A stretch of 64,000 nucleotides of DNA from contig JAPDRN010000074.1 of assembly GCA_030247855.1 (NCBI GenBank), forward strand, positions 1-64,000, given 5' to 3'. This document shows, one piece after another, positions 10,982-22,673 of this stretch; the stretch's first letter is position 1; each line of letters opens with the position of its first letter. The position numbers and the translations under genes are program-made. The notes under the pieces were generated by a model. That model saw only the letters and a program-made list of their open reading frames with translations. It did not search any database and had not been told where the DNA came from. Source of the stretch: Knufia peltigerae. Lineage: Eukaryota > Ascomycota > Eurotiomycetes > Chaetothyriales > Trichomeriaceae.

Positions 10982-12347
10982 ACATGCTGTCGAGATGTTT
11001 GCGTTTTCGAGGTGCAGAAATTAGTACCCAATTTCATACCATGCTCACCAGGGTGACGTTTCCTGTCGGACAACCACAATGCGAAATGTATGTCTAGAGG
11101 TTTGTGCAAGCTCACCTGAGAAGTCTAACTTGTCACAGATTCCTAGTGTGATATCCATCGATATCATAGCGAAGCTTGTTTGTTGTTAGTTTGCGCCCTC
11201 GCAGCAGCTTTAGTGACAGAGAGTGGTAGTGCTTTTGACCTGCACGCATTGGTATTTTGCCCAGAGATGGGGAATTTTGATTGATCGTCGCGGGTATCGT
11301 GTGAGAGTTAAGCTCCACTCCTAGGCCATTTAAGAATCTCAGGTAGGTATACGGGGTTTTCATCAAACAAACCAGGTGTGTTGGATGAATGTACTCGAAG
11401 ATGCTTACTGTACTGAGTACCGAGTAGACCAGGGTGCGAGGACGAGTACCAACCACTGGCTTGGCGCGGGGAATGGTTCTTCCGGGGTCCGGCAGCCTCA
11501 ATCTTTTCCTCCTGTCGCATTTCATTTCTACGCATGTATTTTCTTCTCGGTCAATTAATTATTCCATCAATTTACATCTCGATCACCCACTTGCTCCCTT
11601 TCGATTGACAGGGAGCTTCTCAATCCGCAGTTTATAGGTCCCGACATGTAACGATTGTACGAAAGAATATTCATCCTACTCCACATGTTTTTCGCTTCCT
11701 CTTTTGGAGCATGTATCAAAGATTTCAGCCAGCCCATTCACCGTGATCGCATACAGAAGCATATGTACCAATGATCTGGCAAGAATTGCCGCATGGGATA
11801 CCCGGATAGGTAATGGGAATCGGAAAGCGGGTAGTCGACAACGTCTCTGGCTGCGACAAGGCTGAATGTGGTTGCTCAAAGGCTGCCGAGGGGGTGCATC
11901 GTCGACCCCTTAATCAATCAAGACTTCAGCGCTTCGTCAAAGTTTTTCCCTACTACTATTTTTATGCCAAAGCTCACTTGGCTTCCCAAAAGCATGACCC
12001 GACTTGAAGTTATTGTACCTATTGATTCCTCTAGACCGGCACCATTGAGGTACGTGCCCTTAATATCACGCACGGCCCATACCGCCCATGTGGGACAAGA
12101 TGTCCACGCGGTTTGCAAGTACTACGAGTACTATTCACTCCGTATTGCCGATCAACTATTGCCATTAGACTTGAGTTCAAGTTCCCAATGACTCAACGCC
12201 GACAAGGGAGAAAAATGCATATAAAGCACAAGATGGCAGCGTTGCACGGTTCATGGGTTCTCCCCAGCCTCTTAATCATAAACAATCTGTCAAAACTTTA
12301 CACCCGGACGAGTGCGCATACTCATCGCCATCACCTCCACCACCATC
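10982..12347. other. Intergenic region upstream of S33 peptidase
   Basis: Short frames only. Contains the promoter of the secreted S33 peptidase. No repeat or gene was recognised. Confidence 0.5.
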
Positions 12348-13889
12348 ATGCATTTCCATCTCAACAGGGCTGCTATTCTGATCATTGGGGCTTCGTCCCT
12401 TGCTGTCGCGTCGCCCGTTCGAAGGCAGAATAATGGAACAGGATCTTATGAGATCAAATGGAAGCCTTGTTCAAACACTACCGACATCCCAAATCTTGAT
12501 TGTGGAACCCTCGAAGTACCCATGGACTGGAACAATACCGGAGGCAGCAAGATCAAGCTTGACGTAGCCCGCCTCAGGACCAACGGCACCAACAACCTCG
12601 GCAGCATCTTTTATAACCCCGGAGGTCCAGGAGGGCCGGCTCGCGATACGTGTGCAGGCCTATCCCAGGACCCGGGCGACTTCAGCGAGCTCTTGGATCA
12701 CTACGATCTAATCTGCCCTGACCCTCGAGGCGTCGGGCCCAGCACGCAAGTCGTGTGCGACGAAGATCTCTGGGCGTCGACCCCTTCCTACTTCGTCGAC
12801 GACGAAGCCTCGTGGGAGAAGATCCTCGAGTTCAACAAGGCCCTGGGAGAATCCTGCCTCAATCTGACCGGACCGCACATGGGATTCTTGGACACCGCGT
12901 CCGCGGCCAAGGACCTCGACGCGTTACGCATCGCCGTCGGCGACGACAAATTCAACTACCTCGGTTTCTCCTACGGGACGCAGTTGGGAGCACGCTACGC
13001 CGAGCTCTTCCCCGACCACATCGGCCGTATGGTTCTCGACGGCGGCGTCGACCCTTCTCTGTCCGAGTACGAAAGCTACGTCCAAGGCAACTGGGCCATG
13101 AACGACGAACTCGTGCGGTTCTTCGAGTGGTGCGACTACAACTCTTCCTGCGCACTGCACAACAGTAACAGCAGCGACAGCACTGGCAACTCATCCACGG
13201 CCGCCATTTGGGACACCCTGATCGCTCGGGCCAACGAAACTCCGATCCCTGCCCCGGGATGTGCCGCAAACGCCACCGGAGGGCTCGCGGGGACCTGCAA
13301 AGTGAACGCCACGGGCTACGACATCATCTTCAAGCTCGAGAACATCTTCCAGCGGTACGCCAACTGGCCGGCGCTGTCGCAGGCGATGAAACAGGCCACC
13401 GAGGGCAACGCGACCCTCCTTTCCGTGGACTTTGACCCCCTGGCCTACGCCAACCTGGCCATCGGGTGTCTGGACAACCCGACCGAGTCGACCACCTACG
13501 ACGAGCACGTCACCCTGCAGAACCTGGGCAAGGCCATGTTCCCCCACGCCCTGGGCAGTAGCATGCAGCTGCAGTTTGCGACCACGTGCATCGGGTGGCC
13601 CTTCAAGCCCAGGAACCCGCCCCACATGTTCAACTCGACCGCCGGGGATGGCCTGTCCCCGATCCTCATCGTCAACGCCGACCACGACCCGGCCACGGGC
13701 ATCTCCGAGGCCGTGGGCTTGCACAGGCAGATCCCCAATTCGATCTTCCTCTCTCGCACCGGAGACGGACACACGAGTTACGGCGCCGACGAAACCCTCC
13801 GTGACGCCATGAACGCCTGGTTGATCAACGGGACCATGCCGGCCCAGAACACGGTGGTCGTGGAGGACCTGGATTGGGTTCCGACGTAA
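12348..13889 (+). CDS. Secreted alpha/beta-hydrolase peptidase (S33, TAP-like)
   Basis: Resembles tripeptidyl/prolyl aminopeptidases that clip residues from peptide N-termini. Single exon, 513 aa. The start is the ATG at 12348: a longer in-frame opening would need a GTG, and this ATG gives a clean signal peptide (MHFHLNRAAILIIGASSLAV, then ASP) followed by a Kex2-like VRR. Marks: oxyanion loop YNPGGPGGPARD, nucleophile elbow GFSYGT (Ser208), acid in VNADHDPAT (Asp447), His475 in DGHTSYG near the end, and a C-terminal TAP-like domain. Many N-glycosylation sites. GC content climbs along the gene. It is convergent with an S10 carboxypeptidase 560 bp away, which suggests a shared role in external peptide digestion. 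Exact specificity is not determinable from sequence. Confidence 0.9.
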   Translation: MHFHLNRAAILIIGASSLAVASPVRRQNNGTGSYEIKWKPCSNTTDIPNLDCGTLEVPMDWNNTGGSKIKLDVARLRTNGTNNLGSIFYNPGGPGGPARDTCAGLSQDPGDFSELLDHYDLICPDPRGVGPSTQVVCDEDLWASTPSYFVDDEASWEKILEFNKALGESCLNLTGPHMGFLDTASAAKDLDALRIAVGDDKFNYLGFSYGTQLGARYAELFPDHIGRMVLDGGVDPSLSEYESYVQGNWAMNDELVRFFEWCDYNSSCALHNSNSSDSTGNSSTAAIWDTLIARANETPIPAPGCAANATGGLAGTCKVNATGYDIIFKLENIFQRYANWPALSQAMKQATEGNATLLSVDFDPLAYANLAIGCLDNPTESTTYDEHVTLQNLGKAMFPHALGSSMQLQFATTCIGWPFKPRNPPHMFNSTAGDGLSPILIVNADHDPATGISEAVGLHRQIPNSIFLSRTGDGHTSYGADETLRDAMNAWLINGTMPAQNTVVVEDLDWVPT

Positions 13890-14448
13890 AGAAAAGAGTG
13901 ATTTGATTATCCGTGGGATGTCGTGTCAAACACCCCGAGGTCGGATATATAATTATATTTACACTTGTGACATGGTGAGATATTCAAAATGTTAGTTACA
14001 ATACTTCTCCCTCGTCATTTATCATTGTCGACAGCAAAGGACTCTGATGGCCCTGAGTTACGAGTAAATAGGGGCGTCCTCGACGTCACTTGCGAGGCTG
14101 TGTTCTGTAAGGGACTGAGTATCGCATATATCCTGATCGTGACACACTTACGACGATGCTGTTGAAAATTCAGGTGTGGACTTCGCCTGTTTTGAAGGAA
14201 GAAGATAATGATTGTTTATCAATACAATTAATTCCTCTTGAAAGGCTCCAAAAAAATTGACCCTTGCTCGATCAAATCACTACATTGTATACAGTGTACA
14301 ATGTGCAGCACGCAGCTGGAGTTGTCGAGACCCATTCCCCTCATTCTCTTCTCCTTGCTGATCCCCCTTTCTCCCTCGAGTCGCCAAAGCCTAGATACCC
14401 AACCTTCTAAGTGGCCCAATCACCTAGGCCGGAAGGAATCTTGACTCC
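13890..14448. other. Convergent 3' intergenic region
   Basis: Lies between the 3' ends of the S33 and S10 peptidase genes. AT-rich after the S33 stop. No coding signal. Confidence 0.6.
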
Positions 14449-16403
14449 TTACTGCCCCCCATCGACAGCAGCCCAAGGATTGACCGACAAAAACTTCCCT
14501 TCCACCATGCAAGTGTCTTGGATGGGAGGTGGCATCTTGTTCCTCCACCCCCAGCTGTCCGTCGGGCCCGTGGTGTGGTAATCATCCCCGACGACCTTTT
14601 GACCACTGACCACGTCCTTGCCGAAGGTGGTGCGGTTGAAAACTCGAAACACGGCTTCGGGGGCGTACGCCGACACCGAGTGGCCCGAGTCAAAGACCCT
14701 GGTGAACGAGAGCTGGCCAAACTGTTTGACGACGCCGGTCTTTGCGTTTTTGGAGACGAGACCTTGGAGTTCTTGGTAGCCCGCGGTGGACACGAACCCA
14801 TTTTGGTGTTTCCACGACGCGGCCTTGGCGGTGGCTTCACCTCCGGTCCAGGGGCATCGGTAGTCACGGTCCCCGAAGACCATGGCGACCTTGACCCCGT
14901 CGCCCAGCAGGTACTCCAGGTTGACCAGGCCCGCTTGGCGGGACGAGTCTCCCGTCCCCGGGATGGGGCCGTCGGGAACGAACCCGAGCAGGGCGGTGAT
15001 GACGTTGGAGTCCCAAGTCCAGTTCAAGGGCAACCCCAGAGAAGATTGAACCTCGGGGAGGTTGAGGTATTGAGCCACGGGAAGGTAGTAATTACACTGG
15101 TCGGGAGTTTCAATGGCGACGTCAAAGACTGAAACCTAAAAAAAACAAAAACCAAGGGACAAAAAGGTTAGTTCTTGCATCTTACCAAAAAAGGGGTAGG
15201 GGAGTGAGGAGTAAGGAGCAAGCGGGATGCTTGCAAAGATGTCACTCACATTGTGTAATTCATTCACCAAGCTGACGATGGTCGAGCAATACAGAAAAGA
15301 ATCTTCGCAAATCTGGTTGACGGTGGCATTGGCGGCAGAATAAGCGGCGTCACCGACATTCCCAGCTTGACGACATTGCTTGATCATGTCGAGACAACCT
15401 CCGGGCTTTGTAAGGTTGGTTTGTGCTTCGTCGTAAATGTCCTGAGGGAGGAACTTGACGCCATAGGTGTTGTTGTTTGCAAACTCGAGGTATCCCTCCA
15501 TCAGATACTCGAAATCCATACAGCCGTTCGTGATGCCGATCGAATCAACCTTCAAGGCCTTCTTCTTCAGTGGGTGTGTGTCTGTAAGGTTCTTGAGGTT
15601 CTTGCTGATTTGTGCAGCTGTCTCCGGCACCCAGAAGCCGCCATACGAATTACCCCATATGCCGACGCTCTTGGATGTGGTGTTGTACTGCGGGAATGAT
15701 GAGAACCAGTGCTCTGCAAAGCGCCACAAGGCTCTCCCTGCGGCGACAGTCGTGTTTGCCGTGGTCGACGGATCTTGATCTGAATATGTTCCATACCCAA
15801 ATGTGCCATTTACGACCGGACGAGAAGCGGCGGTGAAGTTTTCTGGAGTAACGTTCAACGATGCAAGGTCGTATGTGCCATTCACGAGGGAACTGTACGA
15901 CAGCCCTGTCTGCGTCGGTTGATCGATGTACAACATGTTGACATTGTTGTTGAAGGACCAGGGGTTCAAAACGGTATCGTTCCCGTAGAGGTTGGCGTAG
16001 CACGGTCCGCTTTCGCTGGACAGAGCAGCATAGGTCGAAGCCTCGCCCGGCCCACCTGCCAGGTAGATCCCAAGAGGAGCCGAGGCTGGGTTGTGGCGAG
16101 CTTCGAAATACATGAAATACGTGTTCATGTCATAGCCTCCAAGATCAGCTAGCAGGTGACCTGGAAGATGGACATATCCACTATAGGTCTTGACTCCGGG
16201 CGTTGTCTCGCATATTTCGGTCTGTAATCCATCAGCTTGGGGTAGTACAGAAAATTCAACCCTGTGCTCACCTCCTTCCAGGTGATCTTGACGTCTTTAT
16301 TGACCGTGGACGTGATTGTCGTCAGACCCGAGGGCGTTGGAGGAAATTGTGCAAGTGTCAATGGTAGAGCAGCGACGCCCAATAGAGTACTGAAGGTCTT
16401 CAT
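14449..16403 (-). CDS. Secreted serine carboxypeptidase (S10), GNSYGG subgroup
   Basis: Second S10 carboxypeptidase of the window, 596 aa. Exons 16403-16272, 16221-15250, 15135-14449; introns of 50 nt (GTGAGC...CAG) and 114 nt (GTGAGT...TTTTAG) join in frame. I chose the ATG at 16403 over an in-frame ATG at 16448 because it opens directly into a signal peptide (MKTFSTLLGVAALPLTLAQF). Marks: LAGGPGEAST in place of the usual NGGPGCSS, LYIDQPTQTGLSY, nucleophile motif GNSYGGFWVPE (Ser236), acid in GDRDYRCPW (Asp459) and His520 in SGHSVSAYAPE. Residue 235, normally Glu in the GESY motif, is Asn, and the oxyanion loop lacks the Cys-Ser-Ser. Rich in N-glycosylation sites. The paralog at 4243-6299 has the canonical motifs. 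Confidence 0.92.
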
Positions 16404-17691
16404 TGCTGGACGCGGGACGGATGACAAGGCGTGTTGAGGTGTGTGCATCGTATATCCATAGCTAGCCTGCTGTGGTTTATATACACTGACGCAGTAGAGA
16501 GCACCTGCGTTGGAAGCCTGATGGAATAAGGTGTGAATAGAAATCTCGCGTTCCCCCTCTGTAAAGGGTTAATCAGGATACAAGCTCATCCTTTAGTATA
16601 GAGAGTTTGCAACTAGCTGTGGCTAAGACCCGCCGTTAGATTGTCCAGGACAAGGTCCACGGCGGTTTGATGCAGGCATACTGGAGTACCGAGTATCAGG
16701 GCAGGGAAATTTGGGCGTAGTGGATATGATCCACGTCAGTGCCTCGTCGTTGCATATGAGGCTGAAGCATGCCCCGGGTGATGATTGTTTTCAATTGATC
16801 ATGGACCCAGCCTCGATGGACAGAAGTCACTCTTGTTTACACGATTTCGAATATGTGTAATAGACCATTGGATGTGGATTTGGCCCGGATAGGGTTAGCG
16901 TATACGAGTTGGCCAGGAAAGGCATCATTGGGGGCTGACAACGAGTTCTCGTTTGCTAGGATGGAATGAGGAACAGTATGAGATGGTGGCCTGAACAGAG
17001 TAATGATATTGTCGAGGTGGCAGACCGGTATTCGTAGCACACTCAGCCTTCAAGCACTACGTCCTTGAACAGCTGGGTTAACTAATTTCCCACACTGATG
17101 AGGAGGCTTGACAAGTATGGGTAAATGTCAGCAGCCACGATTCAGGGAATTGGTTTTGCATGATCATCTGGGCAGCAGATATCCTGCAATTTGGTCAGGA
17201 TGTTGATGTTCCGAATTCATGGTATTGCATCGAGGAACGAGATTTCAACTCATGGCAGTCGGGCTTTCGCGTCGATGGTTAAAGAAGGGCGGCTAAACGC
17301 CGGAGCCTGATGGGGGTGTTTTGTCAGCCAGCCTTACCGCAGCCTATTGGCTTTTAGCCCCAAGAACTCCAAGGCTCCTCGCTCTCTTGTCATGCCCGCT
17401 GATCCCGCCCGCATCGTCATCCGCAACCTCCAGGCTACGTGCTTCGTGGGCAATCTGCTTCTCAACTACTCAAAGATACGGGTTGAAACTCGAACTCAAC
17501 ATCACTGCTCAAACTCACACGAACTGATCTTGACTTTATTCTACCCTTCAATTCCCTCGACCTGTGTTCAACCTTCACGATTCTCTCGAGAGATAGCCAG
17601 GAATAACTGCCTATCGCTCACCATCAGCCGACCAACCATCCACAGCATCTTAGTATTTGTACAAGTTCAGGAGAGCGACAATAACACAAAA
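16404..17691. other. Divergent promoter region S10/DID2
   Basis: About 1.3 kb between two outward-facing genes. No reliable gene; scattered frames up to 150 codons on the plus strand run through the DID2 leader and first intron. Confidence 0.5.
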
Positions 17692-18463
17692 ATGTCCGGC
17701 CTTGAGAAGGCACTCTTTAATCTCAAGGTAATACTCTTCCCTCCGAGTGCCCTTTATAACTACAGGCAACTCCACAAAACACACTGCGTTCTTCCCTAAG
17801 CGCCCCGCGTTACATACTGTGTCATGAGACAACTCGCGAAAATCACCCTCACTGACACATACCTCTCTGTCTCCATAGTTCACCTCGAAACAACTGAACC
17901 GGCAAGCTGCCAAAGCCGACCGCGATGCCCGCGCCGAACAAGCCAAACTCAAGAAAGCCCTCACCCAGAACCCCCCTCAACCTCAAATTGCCCGCCTGTA
18001 CGCCACGAACTCGGTCCGAAATTCCCAACAGAGGATTCAGCTCTTGACGCTGGCCGCGCGCATCGACGCCGTCGCCGCGAGGGTACAGACGGCCATCACC
18101 ATGCGGACGGTGACGGGGTCGATGGCGCAGACGGTCAAGGGGATGGACGCGGCCTTGAAGAGCATGGACCTGGAAAAGATTGGCACGGTGATGGAGAAGT
18201 TCGAGTCACAGTTTGAAGATCTCGATGTGGTCAGCGGGTACTACGAAGGGGTGGCCGGCGGCGTCGAGAGTCAGCAGGTCGGGGTAGAAGGTCAAGGGGA
18301 AGTGGACGCTCTGATGAACAGGGTCGCCGACGAAGCTGGTGTCGAGTTGTCGCAGGAGATGGAGCAAAAGGTGCCCGAGCACGAACTGCAGCAGGCCGAG
18401 AGTGCCGAGAGGGCGAAACTCGAGGAAGGGTTGGGTGATAGATTACGAGCATTGAGAAATTGA
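17692..18463 (+). CDS. DID2: ESCRT-III-associated protein DID2/Vps46 (CHMP1)
   Basis: Acts at endosomes in late ESCRT-III remodelling and recruits the Vps4 ATPase. 206 aa. A 36-nt first exon (17692-17727, MSGLEKALFNLK) is followed by a 151-nt intron (GTAATA...ATAG, branch ACTGACA) and exon 17879-18463. The spliced protein opens as DID2/CHMP1 does (SGLEKALFNLK, then FTSKQLNRQAAKA). It has the helical core RIDAVAARVQTAITMRTVTG and the FEDLDVVSGYYEG block. It ends in a MIT-interacting helix with LxxRLxxLR spacing (GDRLRALRN). The region between residues 45 and 65 (NPPQPQIARLYATNS) is slightly divergent. BRO1, another ESCRT factor, starts at the far right of the window, 45 kb away. Confidence 0.93.
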
Positions 18464-18753
18464 GCGGGATTCCGAGACATGAATCGGCCATGAAATAACT
18501 TTCTATGAACGACAACGAGGGCACGACAGACCATGGGGGATAGCATCACCTTAGGATATGATCCTGCTGATTCGAGAAAGGTGGTTACGCAGGGTATCTT
18601 GCAGGGGCGGTTATATTCCATTTGATTATACGGAGTAACATCGAGAGGTTCTTATTCCTCAGTCTTCAGGGCGTCCCAAGTGGACATCCACTTGTCCATC
18701 TCTTCTACGTTTGTTCCCGCGTACGCAACCACTCCTTTTTCTTCCGACTTCCA

Positions 18754-20485
18754 TCACGATCTTTCCTTTTTCAACGCAACCAATCGCTCCTCTCCTCGCT
18801 TCTTCACGAGCTCATTGTCCTTGATGATCTGTTCCCTGGCGCCGACCCAAGCCTTTCGTTTCCCCATGTCAAACAGGCGCCACATGGCGGGTGAAAATAC
18901 TCCGTTCTTGCACAGGCTGTAAAAGTCTCGATCGTGCCACCAAAACCGCCACGCCTTCCGACTGAAAGTCCCGAAATGCTCGAGCATGCCCAAGCCCGCC
19001 GTCTCGTTGACCCAGGATACGTAGTCGGGCGGGTCGACGAAGGCGACCACGAAGCTGTGCGTCTCGGAGGGCTTGGCGCGCTCGACGATGCCCCGGCGCC
19101 AGGCCAGGTGTCGCGCGCGCCACCTCTGCATCTCGGACAGGGAAGGGAGCGGCGACGCGTTCCCGCGCCAGATTTGACTTACCGCCATGGCCGAAAGCTC
19201 GAACTGGACCAGGCCCGAGAAGACGATGGCCGAGTACCCCAGAAAGGCGAGCGAGTTGCGGATCCCCGCGTCCTCGTGGATCGGAAAGATGTTTCTGTAC
19301 AGGTTCGGCGGTTGGCCGCGGACGGGGAACGGGTCGTACTCTTCTGGGCGGCAGGGAGACGCAAAATCGTAGCCCGTGCAGTAGATGATGGCGTCGATGT
19401 CCTCGAGGACTCTCCCGTCGGTGAGCCTGACGGTCTTGGGTCCCGTGATCCCGTCGACGGCGGCGACGGGCGTGGCGAATCCTGATTGCAGGTGCGGGTA
19501 GATGGCGTCGCCGACGAGAGGGGTCACGGTCGCAGCTGACGGGTGAGGCTTGAGTCTCCATTCTTCAGGTTGGTTGGGGAACGCGGCCGAGCTCATGGAG
19601 GCGAGAATCTTGTTCATGACCCACGCCCACGCTCTGGGGAACCATGCTTCCATGAACAGCTGGATGAAGACCAACCCGAGTGTCTGGCCGACGTCCATTG
19701 CTCGACCGTCGGGCATGAAGCGTGGCAACTAAAATCAGGAAGAAAAAGTTTCAATTAGTCTGACTAGAGGGTGGAACGAGGGGAGGAGGAAGAAGAACAA
19801 CAGAGGGGAAAACAGTCAATGGTAGTAGTACCAAGACAAGGCCGATCCTATGAGCAATGTACACCTTCTTCGCGTACCCATGGAGTTCAACCGTGAGATC
19901 TTGTGCCGTGGCATGTAGACCGACCAACAGGACATTCTGGTCCTTGAATCGTGACGGATGGGGGAAGTTGACGGAGTGCATTGTCGTGCCTTGGAACTTG
20001 TCGATGCCCGCTAGCTTTGGCGTTTTCGGCGACACGAACGACCCTGTACAGATCATGACCTTGTCGAACCTCTGTGTCTGCGCGATGCCGTCTTGTTGTT
20101 CGAACGTCAACACCCACTGGTCTTGGTCTCGGTCTCGCTTGATCGACTTAATTTCGGCGTCGAGGCGAATATGTCGTCGTAGGTCAAAGTGGTCACAGTA
20201 ACTCTCGAGGTAGCCGTGCAATTGTTTGGCGGTGGGATAGTCATCGTAATGGTCTGGGAAAGGGTAGTCCGAGATGGAGCTCCGGAATCGACTGCTGTTG
20301 AAGACCGTGCGCTCTGTGACAGAGATGGAGGAATCCTCCCAAGACTGTTTCCATAGACCACCGACGTACCCTCGCTTTTCGAAGCCGCTCACTTCGAACC
20401 CGACTTCTTTTAGGTTCTTCATGGCCATCAGCCCAACAGGGCCAGCGCCGACAACTGCTACCGTGACGGGCATTTTGCAGGACAT
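18754..20485 (-). CDS. Flavin-containing monooxygenase (FMO-like)
   Basis: NADPH- and FAD-dependent oxygenase of soft nucleophiles; substrate unknown. 542 aa, two exons (20485-19832, 19728-18754). The 103-nt intron (GTACTA...TTTTAG) joins RIGLVL to LPRFMPDGRA. The FAD-binding motif VVGAGPVG is at residues 11-18, followed by the dinucleotide-fold acid in EKRGYVGGLW and a FxGxxxH-type block (KFQGTTMHSVNF). The second nucleotide motif is VLLVGLHATAQD, which departs from GxGxxG/A at the middle Gly. Then comes YCTGYDF, the late FMO signature. An alternative start is the ATG at 20473. It is convergent with DID2 (290 bp) and tandem with the TPR gene. Whether the altered NADPH motif weakens cofactor binding is untested. 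Confidence 0.88.
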
Positions 20486-21543
20486 CCCGAATTGGGGATC
20501 TGCTTTGATTCACACACTCACACCTCACAGGGGATCGGCTTCCTAAGTCATTGTCTTTCTCAAGACACCTCTCGAAACTATGAACACTCAAATGTAGGTC
20601 TCTAGCGACATAAATGAATGGGGTTTGTGGACTTGATATCATCTTACCAAACCACCCTCGGAACCATGCATGATTTTGGGTTTAATGGACAAGATGACTT
20701 GGACGCCTTATATTCGATACGAGCGCAGAGTGTCTTGGCCTCTCTGACTGGACTGGACTGGACTTACTGTGTATGCGCGTCCTTGTCGGACAAGGTCATC
20801 TTCAAAACGAAAAGTTGATCACTGGAAAAGCAGGATGACGGTTCATTACTCTCATGCGGCGAGTCTTGTCACTCGTGCATCTCCTGACGAATGGGCCGCC
20901 TGATATGCTGATAGCGTGTATCCCCTGGCGGCATACGCGTGCTGATACAGTTTCCTCATCGCACATGTCATCGTCGACATCGTACAGAAGCAGTACTTTC
21001 ACGAATCTGTAGGATCGCGCAGCTGGTGCCGTATGAGGAGGACAACAAATGCAGGAACCCACTCACATTCAGACAGCCATTCGGCTGAACTCATATCAGT
21101 GTGCATTGTAGGGTGTGGGTCATCCAATGAATAGTTTGCGACAATGGTGAGCCATCGTTGAAGTAAACATAACTGCCTTGGGGATTACTCATACGAAGAG
21201 TCTCATCGAGTCCCCTTGAAGTCCTAGCGTCTTACGAATAACAACAACACGGATGATGCCGGGGACGGAGAGGGACAAAACACTCATCATCCGCTCACGT
21301 GATCAACTCCATCATCAATGACTTTTGTTTGCCGCAAATAACCGCCGGATGCCGCAAATAGCACGGAAACCACACGGACCCCGGGCAGTGTCAGCACATC
21401 TTCCTCAAGCAGCCGAACACTCTGAAAGGCATGCTCGTGCCGTTGGCCTTATGTGTCATGTATCTACAGAGAAAGCAAAATAGACATTGTGCCTTGCAAG
21501 TGGAAAGGGACGGTACTATTCTCATTGAAAAGGGATAATCGTT
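20486..21543. other. Intergenic region
   Basis: Promoter of the monooxygenase and 3' flank of the TPR gene. No gene recognised; the longest frames are under 90 codons. Confidence 0.5.
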
Positions 21544-22257
21544 TCATCGTGCAACGGATATCTGTGGGTTGTAATAATCCGAAATCTCCTTCGTCAGCGC
21601 CTCCCTCACGATCGAACCGCATAGCTTCGCGTATGGGTTCGTCTTCACTGCGAGTTGTCGAGCAGTCTCATTCCCGTATCGCCCGCCGATACCTAGTTCC
21701 CGACTCGCTGCTTCTTCCAGAGAGTCCCTTGTCTCGTCTTTGAGACTGGGAACGGCGTCCAACATTCCACGGTTCCTCTCGGATTTACTGGCCATCAGGA
21801 GAAGGTAGCCCCTGTGTGTATGAGCTGATGCGAGCACTTTCGCATCCATCCGACTGACGGTATCGCGTATTGTATTTGGTGTCGCCAGTGAGATGGCACG
21901 AGCAAGATCCTGGAATATCTCCGCCACAAGGCCTGGGCTGCCCGGCAAATCTGCGTCCTTGATCAACAGTCGTCGAACTTGAGCTCTGTTGTTGAAAGCC
22001 GAGGCATAGGATGGTTCATCTTCAATTATAGCCGTCAGTTCGGAAAGGGCATATTGAATGTTGGATATAGATGGCTTCTCCTGGTCGACCAGTCGTAGTA
22101 CACGCCGTTCTCGTTCCTGGATTCTTCGTATCGACGAAGAGTTGGAGTCCCCAGGGAGACTCTTGTCGATCTGAATGGTACTTGACAAGGACGATTCAGG
22201 GTCGAACAACGCTCCTAACACCGACGAATCATTCTTGGTCAGTTGAGGTGCAATCAT
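21544..22257 (-). CDS. TTC36-like tetratricopeptide protein
   Basis: Small TPR protein of 237 aa, single exon. The start is the ATG at 22257 (MIAPQLTKNDSSVLGALFDP); a longer frame would begin at GTG. Three TPR-like helical pairs can be followed: residues about 70-100 (ALSELTAIIEDEPSYASAFN, then NRAQVRRLL), 120-145 (EIFQDLARAISLAT) and 160-205 (AHTHRGYLLLMAS...LEEAASRELG). The C-terminal block, with NPYAKLCGSIVREAL, is the part most like animal and fungal TTC36 proteins. Function in fungi is not established. It starts 416 bp from HPPD and is divergent from it. In animals TTC36 has been linked to HPPD stability, which makes this neighbourhood notable, though the link here is inference. Confidence 0.75.
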   Translation of the reverse strand: MIAPQLTKNDSSVLGALFDPESSLSSTIQIDKSLPGDSNSSSIRRIQERERRVLRLVDQEKPSISNIQYALSELTAIIEDEPSYASAFNNRAQVRRLLIKDADLPGSPGLVAEIFQDLARAISLATPNTIRDTVSRMDAKVLASAHTHRGYLLLMASKSERNRGMLDAVPSLKDETRDSLEEAASRELGIGGRYGNETARQLAVKTNPYAKLCGSIVREALTKEISDYYNPQISVAR

Positions 22258-22673
22258 TTTTGTCTGAGGATAGGATCGTCCGTAGTTGCAAGATTGCACA
22301 AGTTTAGGATATGTGATTGTTTAGTCAACTGGAGGAATATTGTTCTCCGTTGCCAATGCAGTGATTTAAAGTAGGCAAAATAGCTAACTGGTGAATCGGC
22401 TCAGAGATAACGCGGTGGCACCACATCATGCTGGTCACAAGGACGGGCCGGGTCCACCCCAGTGTTGTAACAAGGAAAACCATTAGTATCCGTGCCCACC
22501 CACAACAGTAACAGATAAAGATACCTCACTCGCAGTGGCAGTGCCGTGCCTTTCCAGATTTTGTAGCATTGATAAGACGGAGGTTCATCTCGGACACTAT
22601 CTGTGATTCTGCTGATATCACTGGACTTGACCTTTAACATCGTAACCCACATTTTGAAGTTGATATTGCGACC
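22258..22673. promoter_or_regulatory. Shared divergent promoter of TTC36-like gene and HPPD
   Basis: 416 bp between two outward-facing ATGs. No specific binding site was identified, but any regulator acting here could reach both genes. Confidence 0.5.

Noticed and set aside
17347..17799. 150-codon plus-strand frame at the DID2 5' end
   Set aside because: Runs through the DID2 first exon and intron in another frame; the spliced DID2 model explains the sequence.
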